NCBI GenBank assembly: GCA_021151685.1
Contig: JAGKWS010000132.1
Location: 1 to 10,244 of the forward strand
Source: Chitinophagaceae bacterium
GTDB lineage: Bacteria > Bacteroidota > Bacteroidia > Chitinophagales > Chitinophagaceae
DNA: 10,244 nucleotides
Direction of reading: 5' to 3'
In this document: positions 1 to 5,776 of the stretch, piece by piece
Numbering within the stretch: the stretch's first letter is position 1
Layout of the letters: each line of letters starts with the position of its first letter
Notes under the pieces: generated by a model
Told to the model about the DNA's origin: nothing
Database searches by the model: none
Seen by the model: only the letters and a program-made list of their open reading frames with translations
Made by a program: the position numbers and the translations under genes

Positions 1-7
1 GTACTAA

Positions 8-655
8 TTAGAAAGTTATCAGGAACACGTATCTACATATTCAAATATCGAAAGATTATTTTTTGAAAACAAATTTTATTTTGGTGACTTATACCCGGCT
101 GATGGGAATAAATATATTTTTTTGCTAATAAACCATAAGGCATCACCGATTTTTAAAGTCAGTCTGATCAACAGCAGAGACCAGAAAGAACCAAAGCCAT
201 TGGCCTTCTTTTCCGAAGATGAAGATGAGAAAATTGATTGGATAGCCAGCAGAATTAGGGAAATCTACATCGCTCACGGTAGGATGATTCCTTCAATTGC
301 AATTTTCCTGTTCAATAATCACGAGACCTTTACCAAAAAACTAAACAATCATAATGCTATACTGGATGACGGCTTGAATGTGGTCTATTGCAGAGACGGC
401 CAGGTTTTAGGAGACAAGAATTCGGTGCGGGTGTTTCCAATCGAATACATCAAAGGGCTGGAATTCGAGGCAGCCTTCTTTCACAATATTGATGAGTTCC
501 AGAATCAGAACATTGACGATGACCTTCTGATAAGGTATATGTACGTCGGGTTGTCGCGAGCCACTTTTTATTTAGGGGTAACAGGTGTTGAAGGACTTCC
601 ACAAGGTTTAGCCGGCAGCGGCAGCCACTTTAATTCCGATGATTGGAAAATTTGA
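8..655 (+). pseudogene. 3' remnant of a UvrD/Rep-type (SF1) DNA helicase gene
   Basis: This plus-strand frame is open from base 8 to the TGA at 653-655 but is closed by a TAA at 5-7. No ATG lies in the open stretch before the TTG at 122, which would give 177 residues. Two C-terminal superfamily 1 helicase motifs are visible: the motif V region IKGLEFEAAFF (about 449-481) and the motif VI region YVGLSRATFYL (about 542-574). Family members also need an N-terminal half with Walker A and B motifs, and none of that is here, so the fragment alone could not be an active helicase. Codons 8-121 read like continuing protein (SYQEHVSTYSNIERLFFENK), which points to a truncated or frameshifted gene rather than a short intact one. 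The stretch is more A+T-rich and richer in Lys, Ile and Asn than the genes to the right, which fits acquired DNA. The missing 5' part lies outside the window. Confidence 0.6.
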
Positions 656-806
656 ATCGATGATGCGGACATATGAATAGGATGTATTTCAAATCTTCGC
701 AGTTAGCCCCCCAGCGTCTGAAACAAATTGACCGTTTTTTGTAACCAAGCGAAACCATTACGATAACACACAACACAATCCCAAATTTCATCAAACACAT
801 GGTATA

Positions 807-827
807 GGGCGACCACAAGGGTCGCCC
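807..827. repeat. Inverted repeat GGGCGACC / GGTCGCCC
   Basis: A perfect 8-bp stem (807-814 with 820-827) has a 5-base loop, ACAAG. The stem is 7/8 G+C, so it would be stable in RNA or single-stranded DNA. There is no following T-run on either strand, so an intrinsic terminator is unlikely, and a dispersed repeat unit fits better. Confidence 0.6.
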
Positions 828-829
828 CT

Positions 830-874
830 ACGGTTTCAAAAAAGAACAGTATAAACCGTTTGCCGAAGGCGGTT
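830..874. repeat. Nested inverted repeats ACGGTTT / AAACCGT and AACC-GCC / GGC-GGTT
   Basis: ACGGTTT (830-836) pairs with AAACCGT (853-859) across 16 bases. The right arm overlaps a second interrupted hairpin: AACC (854-857) pairs with GGTT (871-874), and GCC (862-864) pairs with GGC (868-870) around a GAA loop. The two structures share bases and cannot form together. Confidence 0.4.
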
Positions 875-917
875 GCCAATTGTTTTGCGTACAGCAAAGT
901 AGCGCACGAAATATGTT

Positions 918-934
918 TTGCTCCTACGGAGCAA
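918..934. repeat. Inverted repeat TTGCTCC / GGAGCAA
   Basis: A perfect 7-bp stem (918-924 with 928-934) has the 3-base loop TAC. It shares the CTCCT...CGGAG core with the two ACCTCC hairpins downstream, so the three look like diverged members of one repeat family. Confidence 0.5.
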
Positions 935-970
935 TGACACAAGTTGTGCATCGGGCTGCTACAGAGCTTT

Positions 971-986
971 ACCTCCTAACGGAGGT
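971..986. repeat. Hairpin repeat copy 1: ACCTCC-TAAC-GGAGGT
   Basis: A perfect 6-bp stem has a TAAC loop. A second copy differing by one loop base starts 68 bp further on at 1039. Similarity continues outside the stem: TTACCTCCT and GGAGGTGT occur in both. Confidence 0.55.
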
Positions 987-1038
987 GTGCATGAGGTGTA
1001 GGTGTTTCTTACCATTGCATTTTGCACTACAGTGACTT

Positions 1039-1054
1039 ACCTCCTGACGGAGGT
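1039..1054. repeat. Hairpin repeat copy 2: ACCTCC-TGAC-GGAGGT
   Basis: This is the second copy of the unit at 971-986, with the loop changed from TAAC to TGAC and the stem intact. Another AGGAGGTGT half-unit follows at once (about 1057-1065), so the end of the cluster may be a degenerate partial copy. Confidence 0.55.
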
Positions 1055-1159
1055 GTAGGAGGTGTGTAGCTGTTTGCCGTCCCGCCGTCCGTAGTCTGTT
1101 TCTGTTTGGTGTTGGCTGTGGCCAAGGGATGTACCATTAGGTACCATATTCATCCCCCT

Positions 1160-2617
1160 TTACAACTCCACACACACATTCTTAGGCTCGGTAAAGAAGC
1201 GCAGGGCATCCCAGCCGCCTTCGCGGCCTACGCCACTGTTTTTTACACCGCCGAAGGGGGTGCGCAGGTCGCGCAGCAGCCAGCAGTTTACCCATATTAT
1301 ACCACTTTGCACCTGTGCGGCTATGCGGTTGGCGCGGCTTATGTCTTGTGTCCAGATGGTGGCACTGAGGCCGTAGTCGCTGGTGTTGGCCAGTTGCAGG
1401 GCTTCTTCCTCGGTACTAAAGGGTTGCAGGGTGACCACCGGGCCAAATATCTCTTCCATATTGGTGCGGCAGTTGGGGCCCAGCCCTTCTATAATGGTGG
1501 GTTGTATAAACAGACCATTGGCACAGCGGCCCTGTAGCGTGGCAGGCTGGCCACCCAGTAATATGGTGCCACCCTCCTGCCGTGCGAGGTCTATGCAGCT
1601 CAGTACTTTGTCGTAGTGCATTTGGCTCACTACCGCACCCTGGCGGCTGTTTTCGTCAAGCGGGTCGCCCACGTTCAGTTTGCGGGCACGGGCTACAAAC
1701 TCATCGCGAAAGCGTTCGTAAATGCTGTCCTGCACCAGTATGCGGCTACCGCACAGGCATATCTGCCCCTGATTGCTGAAGGACGATTGCAGCGTGGTGC
1801 GCATCATTTTTTCCCAATCGCAATCGGCAAATATGATGTTGGGGTTTTTGCCCCCCAGCTCCAGCGATAGTTTTTTGAACATGGGTGCGGCTACCGCAGC
1901 TATATCGCGGCCGGCACGGGTGCTGCCCGTAAACGATATGGCCTTTATGGCCGGGTGGGCCACAATGGCCGACCCACAGCCCGGCCCTGTACCGTGCAGT
2001 ATATTCAGCACACCGGCAGGCAGGCCTGCTTCTATGCATATCTTACTCAGCAGGTAGGCCGTCATGGGGGTTACCTCGCTGGGTTTGGCTATCACACAGT
2101 TGCCCGCAGCTATGGCCGGGGCTATCTTCCATGTAAAGAGGTAGAGCGGCAGGTTCCATGGCGATATGCAACCCACTATACCCACCGGCTGGCGCAGGGT
2201 GTAGTTGATGGCCTTGTCTTCCATGCTGTGGCTCTCGGTGCTAAAGTGCATGATGCCGGTAGCAAAGAACCTGAAATTGCTGGAGGCACGCGGTATATCT
2301 ACCCGCTTGCTCAGCGTTAGCGGCTTGCCGTTGTCGTTGGTTTCGGCCAGTGCCAGCTCGTCCAGATGCTCGTCTATGAGGGTGGCTATACGGTTCAGAA
2401 TCTTAAAGCGTTCCTCGGCCGGGGTGGTACTCCATGCCGGTAGGGCAGCGCGTGCCGCAGCTACAGCGGCTTCTACGTCGGTAGCATCGCTATCGGGTGT
2501 CTGGCTGTAGGTTTCTCCTGTGGCGGGGTTCACATTGGGCATATATTTGTTGCTCAATGGTGCCTGCAGGGTGCCTGCTATGTAGTTGGCTATTTGTGCC
2601 GGTGCTGTAAGATTCAT
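1160..2617 (-). CDS. Aldehyde dehydrogenase, 2-aminomuconate / 2-hydroxymuconate semialdehyde type
   Basis: This is an NAD-dependent aldehyde dehydrogenase of 485 residues, a usual length for the family, expected in the cytoplasm. From the ATG at 2617 one sees the PWNLP motif (153-157), the FTGSTRAG cofactor loop (229-236), the general-base Glu253 in LELGG, the nucleophile Cys287 in NQGQIC and EIFGPVV near 389. The C-terminal WVNCWLLRDLRTPFGG is typical of muconate-semialdehyde dehydrogenases. Arg105, Asn155 and Arg449 fall 14-15 positions before Arg120, Asn169 and Arg464 of the Pseudomonas 2-aminomuconate enzyme (numbers from memory), which bind or isomerise the substrate. A role late in the kynurenine or nitroaromatic pathway is therefore likely, but no pathway partner lies nearby. 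The frame is open to an ATG at 2677, but that start would overlap kup and add a 20-residue tail unlike the family. The 2617 start sits 4 bases after a promoter box. Confidence 0.85.
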   Translation of the reverse strand: MNLTAPAQIANYIAGTLQAPLSNKYMPNVNPATGETYSQTPDSDATDVEAAVAAARAALPAWSTTPAEERFKILNRIATLIDEHLDELALAETNDNGKPLTLSKRVDIPRASSNFRFFATGIMHFSTESHSMEDKAINYTLRQPVGIVGCISPWNLPLYLFTWKIAPAIAAGNCVIAKPSEVTPMTAYLLSKICIEAGLPAGVLNILHGTGPGCGSAIVAHPAIKAISFTGSTRAGRDIAAVAAPMFKKLSLELGGKNPNIIFADCDWEKMMRTTLQSSFSNQGQICLCGSRILVQDSIYERFRDEFVARARKLNVGDPLDENSRQGAVVSQMHYDKVLSCIDLARQEGGTILLGGQPATLQGRCANGLFIQPTIIEGLGPNCRTNMEEIFGPVVTLQPFSTEEEALQLANTSDYGLSATIWTQDISRANRIAAQVQSGIIWVNCWLLRDLRTPFGGVKNSGVGREGGWDALRFFTEPKNVCVEL

Positions 2618-2621
2618 GGTG

Positions 2622-2629
2622 CAAAAGTA
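2622..2629 (-). promoter_or_regulatory. Bacteroidetes-type -7 box TACTTTTG of the aldehyde dehydrogenase gene
   Basis: On the minus strand TACTTTTG matches the TAnnTTTG -7 element of Bacteroidetes promoters exactly. Only CACC separates it from the ATG at 2617, so transcription would start within a base or two of the start codon and the mRNA would be leaderless or nearly so. The box lies in the 31-bp gap after the kup stop. No convincing -33 TTG at normal spacing was found: the nearest clear TTG is about 26 bases upstream. Confidence 0.55.
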
Positions 2630-2648
2630 CGATTTGGTGCGTATTCGT

Positions 2649-4631
2649 TTAGTGACAAGTGTCGCTGTTGTGGCCATGGTGTATGCGGCGCAGCGTTACC
2701 TGATCGGCAGGGTTGAACACCAACGGATATTTCTCGAAAAGTACATTGCTGCTATCCAGCCCATAGGCTTCATCTTCGCGTATACCTATCGATTTCAGCA
2801 GGTAGTACAGGCGGGTGTAGACGTTCTTCAACAAGGGCAGGTCGTTGTCGTAAGACAGGAACGAGTTGGTGATGACAAACTTGTAATTGCCTATGCCGGT
2901 AGATGAATATTGCATACCCGGCACCTTTTCTACAGCTACTTCGCCACCGGCCACCAGCTCCTCGGCTATCTTGCGGAAGAAGAGGTCTACCCGTGGCTCT
3001 ACCCTGAAGCCCAGATGCATGGTTACATGGTACACATCATTGGCCGATAAGGTAGTTACCTCATAGGTCATGGTATAGGGCTCGTCGGTAATGTGTACGT
3101 GCAGGAACCAATACAGGTCGGCCCGTTTTACCGGTATATTCATGATAGAGTTCAGCACTTTTTGCTCTACCATATCGGGCCGGGCCGACGAGGTAAGGTA
3201 AATAAGGCTGGTTGCATACATGGGTACGGCATTGTCGTGACTCAGGGACACTAATTTGTCCAGAGACCCTTCGGGCAAATGGGCAAAACGAATGAGCTTT
3301 TGTTGGGTTTCCTTGCCCCGGTACCAGATGAGCATGGTGGTTATCAGTATGCCACCGGCCACCAACATTATCCAGCCACCTTCGGCCAGTTTTTGTATGT
3401 TGGCTATCAGGAACGAAATCTCTACTGTAAGGAACAGTGCAGCGGTAAGAATAATGAGCGGCATGGGGCGGCGGCGCACCACCATGTAGCCGGTAATGAG
3501 GAAGGTAGTTACCAGCATAGTTATGGTTACCGACAAGCCAAAGGCCACCTCCATATTGCGCGACTCGCGGAAGTAGAGCACGGCACCAATACAGGCCGCC
3601 ATCAGCATCCAGTTGAAGAAAGGCACATATAACTGCCCCTTGATGTTGCTGGGGAATACCACCTTGTGTCGGGGCCACAAACCAAGGCGTATGGCCTCGC
3701 TACCCAATGTGAAACAACCACTGATGAGAGCCTGACTGGCTATAACCGTAGCCAGCGATGCCAGTATTACCGATGGCACATAGATGGCCTCGGGTATGAT
3801 GTTGAAGAAAGGACTGAGGTTGTTGGCCTTGCCTGCTTGTAATAGCCATGCTGTTTGGCCTGCATAAGACAGTATCAGCATTATCTTGATGTAGAACCAC
3901 CCCACCCGTATGTTGTTACGGCCACAGTGGCCCATGTCGCTATAAAGGGCCTCGGCACCGGTAGTACACAGGAAAATGCCCCCCAACAGCCAGAAACCTT
4001 GCGGATAGTGTACCAACAGGTTGTAGGCATACATGGGGTTGATGGCGCGCAATACCGAGAAGTCGTGACTGAGTGCCATAGCCCCCATAACGCCTATGAA
4101 GCTGAACCACAAGACCATTACCGGGCCAAAGAACTTGCCTATCTGGTGCGTGCCAAATTGCTGAATGACAAATAGCATAATGATGATGGCAATAACAATG
4201 GGTACGGTATTGAGCCCGGGGTAAAATTTCTGCAACCCTTCTATGGCCGATGCCACCGACATGGGCGGGGTTATGATGCCATCGGCCACCATAAACGAGC
4301 CGCCTATGACCGCCAGCACTATCAACCATTTGCCAAAATAGCGGCGTATGAGGGCATACAAAGAGAAGATACCCCCCTCGCCCTTGTTATCGGCCTGTAG
4401 GGTGATGAGTACGTACTTGAGGGTAGTTTGCAGCGTCAGCGTCCAGATAACGCAACTGAGCACACCCAATGCCTTCACCGGCGACACTACCTCGCCCGCA
4501 TGAAAGATGGCATTGAGGGTGTAAAGGGGAGAGGTGCCAATATCGCCAAAAACGATGCCTATAGCTACCAAAACACCGGCCATCTGTATCTTCCGGTGAA
4601 ACTCGTGCGAGCTGCCATGCCCTGCTTCCAT
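2649..4631 (-). CDS. kup: Kup-family potassium uptake transporter
   Basis: This polytopic inner-membrane K+ uptake protein (Kup/TrkD, H+-coupled in the best studied member) has 660 residues, against 622 in E. coli. After a short polar N-terminus comes the family signature GIVFGDIGTSPLYTL, with the conserved Asp at residue 30. Further family blocks are MVADGIITPPMSVASAIEGL, a TTGAEALYSDMGHCGR segment, ASQALISGCFTLGSEAIRLG and GQLYVPFFNWMLM. Hydrophobic segments continue to about residue 450, consistent with 12 membrane spans, followed by a roughly 200-residue soluble C-terminal domain as usual in the family. The ATG at 4631 has a -7 box 19 bases upstream and starts the protein just before the first conserved block. 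The gene lies 86 bp after the response regulator gene and probably has its own promoter, so a functional link to the two-component pair is not established. Confidence 0.93.
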   Translation of the reverse strand: MEAGHGSSHEFHRKIQMAGVLVAIGIVFGDIGTSPLYTLNAIFHAGEVVSPVKALGVLSCVIWTLTLQTTLKYVLITLQADNKGEGGIFSLYALIRRYFGKWLIVLAVIGGSFMVADGIITPPMSVASAIEGLQKFYPGLNTVPIVIAIIIMLFVIQQFGTHQIGKFFGPVMVLWFSFIGVMGAMALSHDFSVLRAINPMYAYNLLVHYPQGFWLLGGIFLCTTGAEALYSDMGHCGRNNIRVGWFYIKIMLILSYAGQTAWLLQAGKANNLSPFFNIIPEAIYVPSVILASLATVIASQALISGCFTLGSEAIRLGLWPRHKVVFPSNIKGQLYVPFFNWMLMAACIGAVLYFRESRNMEVAFGLSVTITMLVTTFLITGYMVVRRRPMPLIILTAALFLTVEISFLIANIQKLAEGGWIMLVAGGILITTMLIWYRGKETQQKLIRFAHLPEGSLDKLVSLSHDNAVPMYATSLIYLTSSARPDMVEQKVLNSIMNIPVKRADLYWFLHVHITDEPYTMTYEVTTLSANDVYHVTMHLGFRVEPRVDLFFRKIAEELVAGGEVAVEKVPGMQYSSTGIGNYKFVITNSFLSYDNDLPLLKNVYTRLYYLLKSIGIREDEAYGLDSSNVLFEKYPLVFNPADQVTLRRIHHGHNSDTCH

Positions 4632-4650
4632 ATGTGTTGTAATGAGGGCG

Positions 4651-4658
4651 CAAAATTA
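4651..4658 (-). promoter_or_regulatory. Bacteroidetes-type -7 box TAATTTTG of kup
   Basis: TAATTTTG on the minus strand fits TAnnTTTG exactly and ends 19 bases before the kup ATG, giving an expected leader of about 15 bases. The region where a -33 element should be is occupied by an 8-bp inverted repeat (4659-4685) that touches the box, so the promoter could be controlled by a protein bound there or overlap the terminator of the preceding gene. Confidence 0.55.
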
Positions 4659-4685
4659 CACTACCCCACAATATGTAGGGTAGTG
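4659..4685 (-). terminator. Inverted repeat CACTACCC-N11-GGGTAGTG: terminator or kup operator
   Basis: A perfect 8-bp dyad (4659-4666 with 4678-4685) lies 32 bases after the stop codon of the response regulator gene. On the minus strand the stem is followed by TAATTTT, a moderately T-rich tail, so it could be a weak intrinsic terminator for the two-component operon. The same dyad sits directly upstream of the kup -7 box, which would also suit an operator. The 11-base loop is long for a terminator, so the assignment is open. Confidence 0.45.
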
Positions 4686-4717
4686 CATCTTATTAACCAG
4701 TGATGTTTATTTACGAT

Positions 4718-5776
4718 TTAACGTATCAGATTGGCCAACTTAGACGGGTTGGTAATCACCACCTTGCCACTGCGTATGTCTATTAGTTGTTCGGCCTTAA
4801 AATCGCTGAGGGTACGTATCAACGATTCTGATGCCGTACCGGCAATAGTAGCCAGTTCATCGCGGCTGATGTCTATCTGGAATGGTACCTTTTTGTCGGT
4901 ATGGTATTTCTTTTCCAGACTAATGAGCGCGCCTGCCACCTTCTTGCGCAGTGTGTTGTAGGCTATGCCCAGCAGGTTATTCTCTTTCTCTACCACATTA
5001 TGCGCCAGCAGTGCTATAAACTTGCGGGCTACAGCCGGGTTGTTGTTTACCAAATCTTCAAACTCCTTGCGCGGTATCAGTGCCAGTTCTGTTTCTTCCA
5101 GTGCCTCGGCATTTTCCTGATAGGCAGTACCCTCCAGCAGGGTGATGTAGCCCAGAAAATCGCCCGTAGTATAGAGATCCATTACAAGGTCTTTACCATC
5201 TTCATGGGTCTTGTATGTTTTCACCTTGCCCGATACGATGTAGAAAAGGTAGTGGGGGTTCTGCCCCTCGCGGTATATCAGTTGTTTCTTTTTGTAGGTA
5301 TTTACATTGCTGTCGGCGGCTATTTGCTCCAGCGTGCGGTTGTCGCCCAGCGTGCGGCGCAGTTCGTTCAGGCCGGTAAGGTCTGGCGACAGCGCTTTTT
5401 TAAGTACTTCCAATTTGGCAAAACGGCTTTCTATAGCTTTTATGAGTTCGTTGCCGGCAAAGGGTTTGGTGATGTAGTCATCGGCACCCAGCTCCATAGC
5501 CGCACGAAAGTCGCTGCGTTCGCTTTTGGAGGTAAGAAATATGAAAGGAATGTTTTGTGTCACAGGGTCTTTGCGTAGCACGTGTAGCACACCATAGCCA
5601 TCTATGCCCGGCATCATTATGTCGCACAGTATCAGGTCTGGTTTATGCTGTTGTGCCATCTCTATGCCAATACGACCATTGGCTGCCGCCAACAGATTGT
5701 AGTCGGAAAGCGTGAGCATTTCCACCACATTCTCTCTTATGTCTTCGTTGTCTTCTATGACCAGTATAGTTTTCAT
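4718..5776 (-). CDS. Response regulator: receiver domain fused to Crp/Fnr-type DNA-binding module
   Basis: This 352-residue protein is a CheY-like receiver (1-122) joined to a cyclic-nucleotide-binding-like barrel (about 155-260) and a Crp-type winged helix (about 295-345). The receiver has the acidic pair Glu8/Asp9, the phospho-acceptor Asp52 in CDIMMPG, Thr82 and Lys104 in KPF, so it should be phosphorylated by the overlapping kinase. The barrel lacks the Arg-Ser pair with which Crp binds cAMP: the matching stretch reads EGTAYQENAEAL. The protein also has no Fnr-type N-terminal cysteine cluster, so the signal probably enters through the receiver. The recognition helix TASESLIRTLSDF keeps the Glu (317) and Arg (321) that read TGA in Crp and Fnr half-sites. 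Its ATG overlaps the kinase stop (ATGA), indicating translational coupling. Target genes are not shown by sequence alone, though a fitting palindrome lies at 7545-7558. Confidence 0.9.
   Translation of the reverse strand: MKTILVIEDNEDIRENVVEMLTLSDYNLLAAANGRIGIEMAQQHKPDLILCDIMMPGIDGYGVLHVLRKDPVTQNIPFIFLTSKSERSDFRAAMELGADDYITKPFAGNELIKAIESRFAKLEVLKKALSPDLTGLNELRRTLGDNRTLEQIAADSNVNTYKKKQLIYREGQNPHYLFYIVSGKVKTYKTHEDGKDLVMDLYTTGDFLGYITLLEGTAYQENAEALEETELALIPRKEFEDLVNNNPAVARKFIALLAHNVVEKENNLLGIAYNTLRKKVAGALISLEKKYHTDKKVPFQIDISRDELATIAGTASESLIRTLSDFKAEQLIDIRSGKVVITNPSKLANLIR

Larger units (their letters stand above)
801..1054. repeat. Cluster of short palindromic (REP/BIME-like) repeats
   Basis: Within about 250 bp lie stem-loops built on GGGCGACC/GGTCGCCC, ACGGTTT/AAACCGT, AACC-GCC/GGC-GGTT, TTGCTCC/GGAGCAA and two copies of ACCTCC/GGAGGT. 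Clusters of small G+C-rich palindromes in a convergent, non-coding interval are the usual setting of REP/BIME-type dispersed repeats. The GGGCGACC and TTGCTCC units look to me like hairpin units dispersed in many bacterial genomes, but that is from memory and unchecked. No RAYT transposase or other mobility gene is in the window. Confidence 0.5.
656..1159. other. Convergent intergenic region with hairpin repeats, no gene seen
   Basis: About 500 bp separate the 3' end of the helicase remnant from the 3' end of the aldehyde dehydrogenase gene. I see no credible gene on either strand: the short open frames are made of repeat sequence and match no family I know. Between about 801 and 1054 there are at least five inverted repeats, annotated separately. 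Bases 656-800 and 1055-1159 show no clear structure, apart from a weak GTACC-ATTA-GGTAC dyad at 1131-1144 just beyond the aldehyde dehydrogenase stop. No strong terminator with a T-run was found for either convergent gene. Confidence 0.6.

Noticed and set aside
630..818. Minus-strand open frame of 62 codons overlapping the helicase end
   Set aside because: It runs antisense into the helicase 3' end and repeat sequence, with no recognisable domain.
703..951. Minus-strand open frame of 82 codons in the repeat region
   Set aside because: It is translated from the palindromic repeats themselves, resembles no protein family I know, and has no promoter or ribosome binding site. It is most likely a spurious frame.
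971..1054. CRISPR-like array
   Set aside because: Only two near-identical short palindromes occur, the unit is about 20 bp, and there are no further regular repeats or cas genes.
1131..1144. Terminator after the aldehyde dehydrogenase (GTACC-ATTA-GGTAC)
   Set aside because: The 5-bp stem is weak and has no T-rich tail. It may equally be a short direct repeat of GGTACCAT-like sequence.
1106..1537. Plus-strand open frame of 143 codons
   Set aside because: It is antisense to the aldehyde dehydrogenase gene, whose conserved motifs clearly identify the true frame.
4901..5578. Plus-strand open frame of 225 codons antisense to the response regulator
   Set aside because: It lies wholly within the strongly supported REC-Crp gene and its translation shows no domain.
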